Below are positions 33,305-44,120 of a stretch of 64,000 nt of DNA, piece after piece. The DNA is taken from NCBI GenBank assembly GCA_963932145.1, contig OZ010572.1:84253974-84317973 (forward strand). Direction: 5' to 3'. Within the stretch, counting starts at the first letter, position 1; each line of letters begins with the position of its first letter. Made by a program: the position numbers and the translations under genes. The notes beneath the pieces were generated by a model. The model worked only from the letters and a program-made list of their open reading frames with translations. It made no database searches and was not told the DNA's origin. The stretch comes from Acanthosepion lycidas. Lineage: Eukaryota; Mollusca; Cephalopoda; Sepiida; Sepiidae.

Positions 33305-33848
33305 TTTAAGCATTATTCCCCGAGCAAGGCGTGAAGCCACTAGGATGCAGGGGGTTGCAGAAGATTTGGAGCAAGTTCAGATAGGAGTGATAGAAGAAAG
33401 GATGAGGAGAGGGATAGTGGATAGATCAAGGTAACTGGAGATGTCGATTGACATTACATTTGAATAGTTGGACATTATAGCCCTCAGGGAAACAGTAATA
33501 GGGAAGGGTGTTTCACAGGCGAGAGGAGCGAGATATGAAGCTTTTGGAGTGGAAGAGGCGGCTACATTTAAAAGTTTCTACAGTGTAAGGTTAGAAGCGG
33601 GATGCCAGCCTCGTAGGGCGCTTGAATTCATGGAGTCTGGTAACCAGTGAAAGCAGCTCATCGGAGTAATTACCATGAAAGTATTTGTAGAAAAGACAGA
33701 GAGAGGCGACGGCGCGTCTGTGAGAGAGTGACTGTAGAATAGACACCAGATCAGGGCCAATTATATTACATATCCGTCTCTGGATCTTGTCAAGAACTCC
33801 GAGGTAAACAGAAGGTACCCCAGACCATATATGGCAGTAGTACTCCAT
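33305..33848 (-). mobile_element. LINE-A 3' end
   Basis: The minus-strand frame from 33848 reads MEYYCHIWSGVPSVYLGVLD, KIQRRICNIIGPDL, LSHRRAVASLCLFYKYFHGN and EFKRPTRLAS. After a shift, 'NTLPYYCFPEGYNVQLFKCN' and VNRHLQLP precede the stop. The 3' UTR holds 'gcaaccccctgcatcctagt' and GGCTTCACGCCTTGCTCGGG (minus strand) and ends in A/T-rich sequence near 33305. It is the best-preserved LINE-A tail here and is typical of 5'-truncated copies. Confidence 0.88.
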
Positions 33849-33976
33849 GCAAGGGCGAGTACCTTAAAATTTTATTTGTATCGTAATATATAGTGTGTGT
33901 GTCCTGTTCATGTGTCCTCTGTAACCCACTATTAACTTCTGTATGGTCGGGTTGCCGGCGACTAAACTGGCTCCTC

Positions 33977-34007
33977 CACCAAGCTTTTTTTTTTTTTTTT
34001 TTTTTTA
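33977..34007. repeat. Poly-T tract
   Basis: A homopolymer T run. Confidence 0.95.
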
Positions 34008-34009
34008 GC

Positions 34010-34429
34010 GAGTATGGCAGCTAGACACCCAGCGGGATTAAAAGCAACCCCCTGCCAAACGGCAGATAAATATTTTCATGAGATGAACGTCCATCTGGAA
34101 CAAAAAACAATAGACACGTTTATTTCAGGAAGGTAATATTTTCAAAGGCAAACAGTTTCCCTTTTTAATTATCGTGCTCTTTTTGAGCATTAATATAAAA
34201 ATAAAATGAAATCTACTCAGTTTCGCGTAATTACATACTCGTCAAGTCTCCTGAAGAGTGGATATAATTTCAGGAAACTCTGATCGGGCACAAGATAAGT
34301 GAACATTTAACTTACAGATCGATATGTAGATAGATTTTCTTCTCTCAAAAAGAGTTGCTTTGTGCTTTAATTTTATATTTCGGAAAAAAGTTTGTAAGTT
34401 GAGACGTTCTTTTTCTTAATCATTTACGT
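34010..34429. other. Unrecognised stretch
   Basis: No element recognised. Confidence 0.4.
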
Positions 34430-34720
34430 CTTAAGCAAGACAATAAAGCCACTAAGACGCAGCGAGTTGCTGAATGTGAGAGATTATAAGAAAAAGAAAA
34501 ACATTATTAAGGAAAGAAAGGGAAAAAGCACAGAAATTAAGGAGACAGAAGCATTTAAAATTTTGAAGATCACGCTTGACTAGAAAGCAACAAGACGGAA
34601 GAGAGTTCCATAAGCAAGAAAATAACTGTGATCATAGAATTTACGGTTCCACCTAGTCATGTAAAATGGTGAGATCTTGCCGCTAACCTATCGCGTATAA
34701 TTTATTAAAATAGACTTCTC
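34430..34720 (-). mobile_element. LINE-A 3' end, decayed
   Basis: Minus-strand 'SCLWNSLPSCCFLVKRDLQN' and FKC match the LINE-A C-terminus. 'gccactaagacgcagcgagt' is the LINE-A 3' UTR block. Confidence 0.75.
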
Positions 34721-34739
34721 GGGAACAAATCTTTCTAGT

Positions 34740-35500
34740 CCTAGAATTTCTTCATATTCTCCTTCACCTTCACCTACTTCTTCACCTTCATCTTCTCCTT
34801 CTTTTTCACCTTCAAATTCTCTTTCATCCTCAACTTGTCTTTCTCCTTCTCTTTCAACGTCTCCTTCTCTTTCTCCTTTCCCTTCTCTTTCTCTTTTTAT
34901 ACTTTCCCTCCTCTTTCTCCATTTTCTCTTTTCCCTTCTCTTTCTCCTTTTTGTCCTCTCCCTTCTCTTTCTCCATTTTCTCTTTTCCCTTCTCTTTCTC
35001 CTTTTTCTCCTCTCCCTTCTCTTTCTCCTTTTTCTCCTTTCCCTTCTCTTTCTCCATTTTCTCCTTTCCCTTCTCTTTCTCCTTTTACTCTTTTCCCTTC
35101 TCTTTCTTCTTTTACTCCTTTCCCTTTTCTTTTTCCTTTTTCTCCTTTCCCTTCACTTTCTCTTTTTTCTCCTTTCCCTTCTCTTTTTCCTTTTTCTCCT
35201 TTTCCTTCTCTTTCTCCTTTCCCTTCTCTTTCTCCATTTTCTCCTTTCCCTTCTCTTTCTCCTTTTTCATCTTCTCTTTCTCCTTTTTCAATTTCTCTTT
35301 CTCCTTTTTCATCTTCTCTTTCTCCTTTTTCATCTTCTCTTTCTCCTTTTACAAATTCTCTTTCTCCTTTTTCGACTTCTCTTTCTCTCTCTTTCACTTT
35401 CAACCTCTCCTTCAACTACGCCTTCACCTTCTTTTTCTCATTCTCTTTCAACCTCTTTCTTTTTCAACTTCTCTTTCTCCTTCTCCTTCACCTTATAATA
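34740..35500. repeat. Polypyrimidine tract with tandem CCTTCTCTTTCTCC units
   Basis: About 760 bp of nearly pure pyrimidine on the plus strand, in imperfect 'tttctcctttcccttctctt' units of roughly 30 bp. The apparent long ORFs on both strands are compositional. Confidence 0.95.
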
Positions 35501-36499
35501 ATAACGATATTAATCTGCATTGACCAGTTGGTTGAGGCTTTAAATTTTGAAGTTAGGAAAGATTTTAGTTTTGTGATTGGATGTCTGTTACTCGTTCTTT
35601 TCAACAGATGCGTTCACTCTCAACCAATATTACTACACGATATCTCTAACAACATATCTTTTGAGCCCAAAATCTTGCAACAAAAACTGACATTTGCGCA
35701 TTAAATCTAAGTAACATATTTTACTGAAGAGAGAAAATTCAAGTTTGGATGCTCTATTCGCATACATCAACTGCATTCTAGATGAAATAAAACGCAAGAT
35801 TTTTATTTATCTTACTTACTTATAAGAGGAAAAGAAGACAACTATAGAATGTCTTTAACTATACCTAACCCTAACACAAATAAATGTCAATAACTAATGT
35901 TAATGGCTGATAACGTACAACTAACGAACGGCAAAAACACTCGTTTTACCCACGTCAGCCTATTGTTGGTTCTCTGCTGTCACTTGTCGACAGTGCACTA
36001 CCGATGAAAAGAAAATGTCGCCATGGTGACTTTAGAATATCTCCACTCAACCAATCTACCGGAAGTTTCTCTATGACTGCGTCGCAGTCATCGAGGCCAG
36101 CCAGTAAGCTTCTGTTTTACCGGAAAGTCCCCATGAAAGCTTAATGTTAAACCCAATCAAGCGTCGCAAGCCACATGTAACACAATAGATCAGCACGAAT
36201 GTTATTGTGTGCAGAAACCCGTTCGTTGGTGATCGGTAGAAGAGGCTGGGAGGTCAAGAGTTTTTCCCCTGCAACCCGTTGGTGGGGCTCATTAACTAAG
36301 TATAATCTGTCATGTATTTCCCCACAACAGTCTGGAGCTCTTTAACAAATGGATTTTAAGGCAAAAAAGGCATTGTGCATTCGCCTCGCTATTATGAACG
36401 TAGTCATAAAAGTTTTCCAACGAAATAATAAAAAAAAGTACAATAACTAGTTTCAGTAACGTATTAAATCATAGATTCCGTATATGGCATTGCATTCGG
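35501..36499. other. Unrecognised stretch
   Basis: Contains a short palindrome 'tgactgcgtcgcagtca' at about 36075-36091. No gene, RNA or family is recognised. Confidence 0.4.
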
Positions 36500-36860
36500 C
36501 AATTCTTTCAATAGATGAAGTGATTTCAAACCCCAAAGATCAGGTACTACTTACGAATGTGGAAAATGCCATAGGCGGATAAAGAACATTCTAAGGAGGG
36601 GAAAAGATACTTACAATCAGAATGAGACAAATGGAATTTCAGGAATTTTACACTCACAAGGCATAATGAAAGTAAGAGATGCAGGACATTGGAAACGAGT
36701 AACCTACTTAACGAATTTGTTTGAACGGATGAACAAAGTTAAAGAGAGATGGCAACGAGTTAAAAGCGACATAGAGCAGCAAGAAGATAGGAGAACCATG
36801 ATCAGCTATTTACTGAAGCCCAATAGCATATAGAAGAAATTATATCACGGATATGATTTA
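36500..36860 (+). mobile_element. LINE-B C-terminal region, decayed
   Basis: The tail includes 'ggacattggaaacgagtaac' and 'ctacttaacgaatttgtttg' (LINE-B 'YLTNLCEW' region) and the terminal 'gataggagaaccatgatcag' (DRRTMIS, WRAMI type). Confidence 0.65.
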
Positions 36861-36899
36861 TTCAACATATAGGTTACTTTTTATTCATTCAAACGGAAT

Positions 36900-37010
36900 A
36901 TTTAGTAGAAAGACAAAATGATATTCACTATCAAATCCTAACGCTGGCTGCATTTGAACTTCATATGAGTAGTCAAGCCCTTCGGCTTATCTAATCGAAG
37001 CTAGTGTATC
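36900..37010 (-). mobile_element. Possible tRNA-derived SINE head
   Basis: Minus-strand 'GAAGTTCAAATGCAGCC' is B-box-like, preceded by a GATTAGATAAGCCGAAGG segment. Low similarity; listed tentatively. Confidence 0.35.
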
Positions 37011-37029
37011 TGATCAAGATTCTATATAT

Positions 37030-37300
37030 CTCTGCCTGCCTATCTCTGTCTATATACCTCTGTCTACCTCTCTCTATCTATTAGGTTGGTGCAAAAATAA
37101 TGACGTAATAATGTCGTTTTTTGACGTATTTTTAACGTCAAAAAACGACATTATTACGTCATTATTTTGCACCAACCTAATATATCAGTCTATCTCTATC
37201 TCTATATCGCTATCTATCTCTATCTCTATATCGCTATCTATCTCTATCTATATTTATCTGCCTGTCTACCTATCCATATTTATCTATCTATCTTTGTCTC
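37030..37300. repeat. TCTA/TCTG microsatellite interrupted by a MITE
   Basis: CTAT/CTGT-rich simple sequence at 37030-37080 resumes at 37183-37300. The MITE at 37081-37180 is inserted within it. Confidence 0.9.
37081..37180. mobile_element. Palindromic mariner-type MITE (copy 3)
   Basis: A 100-bp palindrome with perfect TTAGGTTGGTGCAAAA start and complementary end, with TA duplications at 37079-37080 and 37181-37182. Confidence 0.96.
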
Positions 37301-37324
37301 AAGTCCTGTAGACTCCACTGAGGA

Positions 37325-37525
37325 GTATGGCCCGCATATCTGAACAACAGTAGGCCTGTTGCTATGGTTTCCGTAACAGCTAAGTTTTTACAGGATGAAG
37401 TTGGTAGGCAAATGTCCAATCGGTTTTATTCTCGATCGGCCCCTTATCTAAACACTAATCGAGCTCAATACTGCTTAACTCCGGTGATCAAACAAGAACC
37501 AGTGTTTCAGTGTGCTTAGGCCATA
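37325..37525 (-). mobile_element. 5S-rRNA-like SINE (second type)
   Basis: Minus strand: 'TGATCACCGGAGTTAAGCAG' followed by TATTGAGCTCGATTAGTGTT and TAGATAAGGGGCC, which is the 5S box A to box C order. The tail (AATAAAACCGATTGGACATT..., TTACGGAAACC) differs from the composite SINE, so this is a separate 5S-derived family. Confidence 0.55.
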
Positions 37526-37964
37526 AGTCCCCTCACGATACTGAGGTGTGACTGTTACTAACACAGTTGTACTATTTATGTATCAGGAAAAAATGAAAAA
37601 AAAATCTGCATATCAATTTGCATAGTTTTTTTTTTTTCAATTACTAATGGTTTTACTATTGAAATAATTTGACAACAGACGTATATTACAATGAATTTAC
37701 TCTCAAATCGTATTAAAAATAGGAAATGGTTATTATGGGATCAGCAATTAAGGCAATCGGTCCCGAGATAAAAAGGCTATTATATGCTTACTTCGATTGT
37801 ATTGATATGTGAATTTGGATTCATTTTCTTTTGGTTTATCGACGTGTAATGAGGGCCGAAACTAAATCGGAAGCGATCTCTCATACTGACACATAGGTTT
37901 GCGGCGAGGATTATGTCTGACCGTTCCTATACGGATATGTTTGTTAGTTAGGGAGACTGAACAG
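37526..37964. other. Unrecognised stretch
   Basis: Nothing recognised except short A- and T-runs. Confidence 0.4.
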
Positions 37965-38270
37965 TCCATGTTGCAGACGTCTGCTCATGCAGATCTATTT
38001 GTTCAACACCCTGAACCGACCCACTTGTTTATACTGAAACTCTACTGAGCAGGCCTTATTTACAGTTTCGCCTAGAGTGATCACCAGTTTGAACAAGGCC
38101 AGTACGCTCAAACACTCGGTCACGATGACTTGTAACTTCCTGCTAACACAACTACCGATGAACAATTTCGTCTATCCAGTTTCACTCAAAATGCTTGAAT
38201 CAACCCGTGGTGAGGATTTCACTCACTTTTCAAAAGTGCCACACGCAGAGATTGACTCTCTAAGTAATCT
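37965..38270 (-). mobile_element. SINE-A copy, partial
   Basis: Complementary to the SINE-A body: 'tgaacaaggccagtacgctc', 'cactcggtcacgatgacttg', 'cgtctatccagtttcactca'. The 3' end 'gttcaacaccctgaaccgac' is diverged, and the tRNA head is not clear. Confidence 0.75.
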
Positions 38271-38720
38271 TTTTGATTGGCCATCGGTAGATTGATAAAT
38301 AACTAGACTACAAGTACAAATTAACTGAATGTCTTGTCTGAAGAAATGTCCTATAAAATTTTAGAACGTTATTATTGGTATTTTATTTAAACTTTGCAAG
38401 TGTGCAAGAAGAACGTTTCGTCCCCAGTGTCTAAAATATGTTTTCAAAATCGTAACTACAAACACTGGCTGAAGGAGGCAAAAATCCATTTGAAATCGAA
38501 TATTTAGTTTAGCTTGGTTGATATTTACATATCAACTCCTCTAGTGTTATTTAATGTCCAATTTTGTATTGGGCGCCCCCTGAGGTTCAAACTGACTAAT
38601 CAATAATCATGCCTAACCAGACGGCCTCATTACCTCACGCAGAAACCTTCATAAGATTTAGCAGAGCCAATTTCTTAAAATTCTGTATGGAAAGTCCAAG
38701 GGTATCTCAGAATGAAACCG

Positions 38721-38723
<3 letters not shown>

Positions 38724-38771
<48 letters not shown>
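38724..38771. repeat. (GT)n microsatellite
   Basis: An uninterrupted GT run. The 38609-39082 frame crosses it and is not a gene. Confidence 0.97.
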
Positions 38772-38773
<2 letters not shown>

Positions 38774-38892
38774 GGTTGGGGAAAACAGTGGTGCATGCAG
38801 TTCTTCATGAAAGTTAACGGTATTGAGCATTCTGCAGGCTATCTTTTCAAATTCAGCACAGATATAATAATTGACTACTTTTGTGTACTTTT

Positions 38893-39014
38893 GTATATGA
38901 ATGATATGATCCCTGTTTATAAATTCCAGTTTCATAAGGTCTTTTTTAGTTTCTACAAGCTTGTAAAAACTAAAAAACTGGAACTTATAAACAGGGATCA
39001 TATCATTCATATAC
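38893..39014. repeat. 122-bp palindrome (fold-back)
   Basis: Arms 'gtatatgaatgatatgatcc' and its exact complement 'ggatcatatcattcatatac' are followed inward by CTGTTTATAA/TTATAAACAG and TTCCAGTTT/AAACTGGAA. The centre is AAGCTT at 38957-38962. The left arm has about 12 extra bases ('cataaggtcttt'). Confidence 0.93.
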
Positions 39015-39149
39015 AGGTTCGGGGTTGGTGTATCCTATTGATATTGTTTGCGAAGATGTATTCTCGCCATTTAAATCATTAACTTCTATATTTGTTTTTT
39101 TTTTGTATTAATGATTCATGAATTTCTAAATTATAATTGCACCTATAAT

Positions 39150-39151
<2 letters not shown>

Positions 39152-39204
<53 letters not shown>
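39152..39204. repeat. (TA)n microsatellite
   Basis: A pure TA run. Confidence 0.97.
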
Positions 39205-39206
<2 letters not shown>

Positions 39207-40379
39207 GTTATTTTTTATTTAAAAAATATTAATTTGGTAGAAAAACATAAAATTCGAACAAATTCAATCATGAATGAATGAACGTGTTTCAAAATGTCCC
39301 ATTAGACTCGCTTAAAGAAATGCGGCATTCTAGACAGCATTTATCACAGATGATTAAGGAAATTTGGGAGAAATTCACACGTCAACTTTTCTAAAACCTA
39401 GAAGGGGGGGTTAAAACTGGTTAGATTTCGTGAATAGTGATGTTAAATCATTTAAATTAATTAGCTGTTGCTGAGAAAACATGACTGGTTTTATGATATA
39501 CCGTTAAATTTGATGTTAATGAGTCATTAGTAAAGACATTATTCATTTGGATAAAAATATTCAGAACTAATACTAAACAAAAAGTAAAGGTTTGTTAATG
39601 ACTAGACAGTTGCCAGTTTTAATGGCATTCTTGACCCGAGAAAATTTTAAATGCTATAAAAATGGTTCATTCTTGTAATATATAAATAGCTTCTCTAAGA
39701 ACGAATAAGATTTAAACGAAATACATGTTTGTAAAAGCGCTTGATCCATTGGTGAAGTTGAATTAAAAAGAATAAAAACTTGTAATTCCAACGGATAATT
39801 TATTGTTAAAACAGAAATACGTTTTTGTGTTTATAGCTTTTATGGCGTTTTTTCACAAGCTCTCCAAAAACTGTACTCACATTTCCAAAGAACATTAATA
39901 AACTAATTGACTCAGTTTAAAAATAATAATCTGAAAATTGCTAGCACAGGTAGCATAAATAGAATGAATGAAGAAGATCTTTCTTCTCAGGAACAAGGGC
40001 CTATCTTAAAATTCAGCTTTCGCCATTGAGCCTTTTACACAATCTCAAACGCTGCTTTCTTAAAATTATGGGGCATGCATAAATTTCAATCACAATGTTT
40101 TAGAGAATAGGATTTACCAGTCATCAATGTTTGGAAGACTTTTCTGCCTTGAAAATCAGTATTCGAGACTTCTGTCAGCATTGAGAAAACGCAACAAATA
40201 TGTGACTAGCCATTTTATAAATCTGGTAGACAAGAACAGTTTCGGCATACCCAGTGCTAAACAAACTCACTGCACTAACGAATGATTTACCCAACTATAT
40301 TAATACTTGTAGCACAAAACGCAGAACACCAAAGTTTTCCTCATCGCGTGTTTAAGGTTTATTAGTAGTTTACAAAAAT
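39205..40379. other. Unrecognised stretch
   Basis: About 1.2 kb of AT-rich DNA without recognised repeats or coding signals. Confidence 0.45.
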
Positions 40380-41190
40380 TCTCAACCCTCTTCGAGCAAA
40401 AGTTGAATTGTAATTTTTGTGATGTCAACGAACACTCGTTGCCACTTTTGTGATGTCGTCGAATGCTCGTTGTAGTAGAGACTTTGTAATCGCAGATACA
40501 ACTATGGTTGAACAATACTGGTGTCAGGCGCCTTCGAATAACACTCGTACTAATAGTATTTGCTCGATAATACTCGCTCAAATAGTAATCGCGGTCGGAT
40601 GTGGTACAAAGCCGAGCTTATTGTGGGGTATCAGAGCCCGTGGGATTGGTTAAACATTCACCGTAGACCCCGTAAAAAAACGGGGTCGGGTAGCTGTCTA
40701 CCATCCGAGACAAGACTATGCTCTTCAAGACAGCCTCGTCTGGGTTCCTCTCTGCCCGGAAGCAAAGAGTTTGACAAGCCCACTTCCTAAGTAATCTGGA
40801 TAGGGATGATATTCACTAACCGCACCACGCGGTCGGATGTAGCACAAGAAAGCGTTTATTGTGGTGTATCCGAGCCCGTAGGCTCGGGCAAAAATTCCCC
40901 GTAGACCCCGTAAAAAACGAGGTCGGGTAGCTGTCTACCACCCCAGACGAGACTCTACCCTTTGGCATAGCCTCGTCTGGGTTCCTCTCTGCCCAAAGGC
41001 AGAGAGTTCGACAAGCACACCTCCGAATTCAGATAGTGATCACTTAGACGCCAAGCTAATTCCCATATATACATTTCATTTTCCATCACGTGATCTACTT
41101 ATTCAAAATGGGATCGCCGGTGTTTGCTCTCTGGTGATCTGTGTTCAAACTCCAGTGTTGGCAGCGAAACTTTATTCCTATATAAGAGTA
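40380..41190 (+). repeat. Dispersed repeat E, copy 1
   Basis: 40420-40590 ('gatgtcaacgaacactcgtt', 'agactttgtaatcgcagata', 'ggtgtcaggcgccttcgaat') and 41090-41170 ('atgggatcgccggtgtttgc') both match, in inverse order, 60470-60960. Between them lies the GC-rich tandem repeat. Confidence 0.8.
40591..41035 (+). repeat. GC-rich hairpin-rich tandem repeat, two 238-bp units
   Basis: Units start at 40591 and 40829 with 'gcggtcggatgt'. Each carries GACCCCGTAAAAAACGGGGTC-type self-complementary sequence, 'agctgtctaccacc', 'cctcgtctgggttcctctct' and an inverted GCCC...GCAGAGAG segment. GC content is well above the surroundings. The family recurs inverted at 49645-50175. The function is unknown. Confidence 0.85.
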
Positions 41191-41619
41191 ATCGACTTTA
41201 TAAATCAATGATTAAAAATGGCTTCAACCAAATGAAAAATAAGCTACTTACGACTATAACCTACAAAGATCTTTACCAATTACAATAAATTACGTCACTT
41301 GAAGACAAGAGCAACAAAAATGGGCAACACCTAGAAGCAGAAAGAAGGATATAATCATTAATGTTGACTTTCCACACTACCCTAAACAAAATGTTTCGAA
41401 AGAAACTCCCATCAATACTAGAAAGAGTGATAACAGCTACTGGAGGTTTTGAGAAGTCTATTTTCATGAAAAACTATTTTATGAGAACTCTAACTGTTCC
41501 TTCGATGAATTTTTAATGTTTTCTGTATGGAAACTGTTAATCTCAACATTGTCATTTGCTTTATTTTATTCAAGTCGGTTGATCTTTCTTAAATTCGTTT
41601 TCTACGTTTTATCAACCCT
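41191..41619. other. Unrecognised stretch
   Basis: Nothing recognised. Confidence 0.4.
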
Positions 41620-41624
41620 TTCTA

Positions 41625-41880
41625 ATTTATTTAAAGCCAGATATAGCTGATATAACGATTTAGTGATATGATTCTTAACACATAGCTGGGGGCAGAAGAG
41701 ATGGATTTGCACCTTTCCCAAGGTAAGAGCGTAAGTGAATACAACGAAACGAACTAAAATTGGAGCTCGGCCCTCTGATTTACAATTCTGAACCATTTCC
41801 AAGCGGTCACCCATCTAGCTACTAATCAGGTTCGATGTGGCTTAACTTCGGTGATCGGGAACCGGTGCTTCATCGCTATA
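41625..41880 (-). mobile_element. Composite 5S-rRNA/tRNA SINE
   Basis: From 41880 on the minus strand: GATCACCGAAGTTAAGCCAC, then GATTAGTAGCTAGATGGGTG and ACCGCTTGGAAA (5S box A to box C). This passes into 'ATGGTTCAGAATTGTAAATC', GGGCCGAGCTCCAA, 'TATTCACTTACGCTCTTACC', TTGGGAAAGG and a CCCCCAGCTATG block, which are SINE-B-like. Confidence 0.72.
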
Positions 41881-42219
41881 TGATTAACGAAAATCAATAT
41901 CTATGTAATAGTATGTAAAGATCTGTTTTCCCATACTTAATTTTTTGTTAATGCTATGGTGCTTCTGAACTTAGATAATGACTTCCTAAATATAATTTTC
42001 CGTTTTTTGGGGGGTTTTTTTGTTTTGTTTTTTTTGGGGGGGGAATAGAGGTTGCTGAATTTAGTGGAAATGTTTTATTTTATTCTACCTCCTTGAAAGC
42101 TGACAAATATGTTGAAATAAGCAACTGTTATTTGCCATGCGCATTCGCCAATACAAACTTTTGAAAAATACTAGTGTCGTGAACGAAAAATAGCGTCACC
42201 AATATTTTGCTTATAGTTA

Positions 42220-42285
42220 TTAGGTTGTCGTTTTCTCACATCTGTTACTATGTCAGAAAACGACATTATTTTTGCACCAACCTAA
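42220..42285. mobile_element. Palindromic mariner-type MITE (copy 4, left end shortened)
   Basis: Starts TTAGGTTG but lacks the following GTGCAAAAATAATG of the left arm. The right arm is intact (TTTTGCACCAACCTAA). TA is present on both sides. Confidence 0.88.
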
Positions 42286-42287
42286 TA

Positions 42288-42367
42288 TTAGGTTGGTGCA
42301 AAAATAAGATCGTTTTTTGGCGTTAAAAAATACGTGAAAAAACGATATTATTTTTGCACCAACCTAA
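42288..42367. mobile_element. Palindromic mariner-type MITE (copy 5)
   Basis: An 80-bp palindrome separated from copy 4 by a single TA (42286-42287), with TA again at 42368-42369. Confidence 0.93.
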
Positions 42368-42369
42368 TA

Positions 42370-43369
42370 CTTTGTCCATTCCTTTGTTTCTCTTTCCACT
42401 TAATAATAACGTAAAGATTTTGATTTGACGAAGAAACTTAGTTTTTTCGGCAAGTTTGGGGCCTTTTTCTTACTATTGCATGCTATTTTTTTCGGCAAAT
42501 TCGTGGACATCTTTAAGCAAAATCGTTTAATAAAGAGGCCTTCTTAATTTTATAATTCTATATTTTTAAATATAAGCTTTCTTGAAAATAATAATAGTCA
42601 TAAAGTTTCCTAGCCTTATATTGACTTTCGTCTCAATTGCAATTTTTAATTACTTGAATCTATCTTCTTTCTATTTTGCTGCTGTGTTTTTAGTTTATCT
42701 TTAATCTCTCATTTATTTCTACGGTAAGAAATAATCTGTTAGCTTCAAAAGTATTTCATTTCTACTGATGCACTGGCCGTATTGGCTACATTTCAAAAAG
42801 CACTCCGTTACTTTTGAGCATCGAGTGTATTAGAGAAGAGAAAATATGCAGACTGCAGATGTTTGGTAAAAGTCCTTCCCACATTTTCACTAATCGAACT
42901 CTATGTCGCTATTCAAAGAATTAACATACACAAATACATCTGTACTAACCGTCTTTTTAAGCCAAACTCTTGGCAAAAGTGACATATGCTCCATACTTCG
43001 GAACTTTCATTCTCTCTTTAATCGTCTTTCTTTCCGCCCCACTTTCTCTCTCAGGGTATGCGTATCCGTCTACTTCTTGTAAGTTTGTAACAAAATCGCC
43101 AAACCAACCAACCACATATCACCCCCCCCACAACAATTACCAGCCTTTTCTCCCTGTCCCCAATGACCCTCATTAACATAATGAACAGTGATTAATAGAA
43201 CACAGGGTCTCATAATATCCGTAGGCCACCACTAACGACTTCATTACCACGAATACTCTTCATTTCCTCCATCCGTTATATCACTCGTCGCTTAACGCGT
43301 TCAATTTCAGACATATTAGTTTTTGCATTATGACATCCATTTCGTTCTTTTATCAGCTTCTTTTTTTCT
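42370..43369. other. Unrecognised stretch
   Basis: AT-rich. The frame at 42970-43176 has no recognised domain. Confidence 0.4.
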
Positions 43370-44120
43370 CTTTGTCTCGCTTCACTCTTTCCTTTCTTCT
43401 TTTCTTCTTCGTTTTCTCATTTTGTTTTTATTCATTTTTGTTCCTTTTCTCTCTCCCTTTCTTTTCCTCTTTCCTTTCTTTTCTTCTTTCTTTTCCTCTT
43501 TCTTTTCTTTTCCTCATTCCTTTCTATTCTTCTTTCTTTTCTTTTCTTCTTTCTTTTCCGATTTCTTTTCTTTTCCTCTTTCCTTTCTTTTTCGATTTCT
43601 TTTCTTTTCCTCTTTCTTTTCTTTTCTTTCTTTTCCATTTTCTTTTCTTTTTCTCTTTCCTTTCTTTTCCTCTTTCCTTTCTTTTCCTCTTTCTTTTCTT
43701 TTCCTCTACCCTTTCTTTTCCTCTTCCCTTTCTTTTCCGATTTCTTTTCTTTTCCTCTTTTGTTTTCTTTTCTTCTTTCTTTTCCTCTTTCTTTTCTTTT
43801 TCTCTTTCCTTTCTTTTCCTCTTTCTTTTCTTTTCCTCTTTCTTTTCTTTTCCTCTTTCTTTTCTTTTCTTCTTTCTTTCCTCTTTCTTTTCTTTTCCTC
43901 TTCCCTTACTTTTCCTCTTTCTTTTCTTTTCCTCTTTCTTTTCTTTTCCTCTTCCTTTTCCTCTTTCTTTTCTTTTCCTCTTTCTTTTCCTCTTTCCTTT
44001 CTTTTCTTCTTTCTTTTCCCCTTTCTTTTCCTCTTTCTTTTCTTTACCTCTTTCCTTCCTTTCTCCCCGTTTCTCTTTCCTCTCTTCTTTTCCTTCCACG
44101 TTGTCTTTTTGTGCTGCCTC
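43370..44120. repeat. Polypyrimidine tract, TTTTCTTTTCCTCTTTC units
   Basis: About 750 bp of nearly pure pyrimidine on the plus strand. The 283-297-residue frames on the plus strand and Lys/Arg/Glu frames on the minus strand are compositional. Confidence 0.95.

Noticed and set aside
34835-35704. 289-residue Ser/Phe/Pro-rich frame that could pass as a secreted repeat protein
   Set aside because: The repeat unit is the DNA-level pyrimidine tract. Frames shift along it, there is no signal peptide context and codon use is purely compositional.
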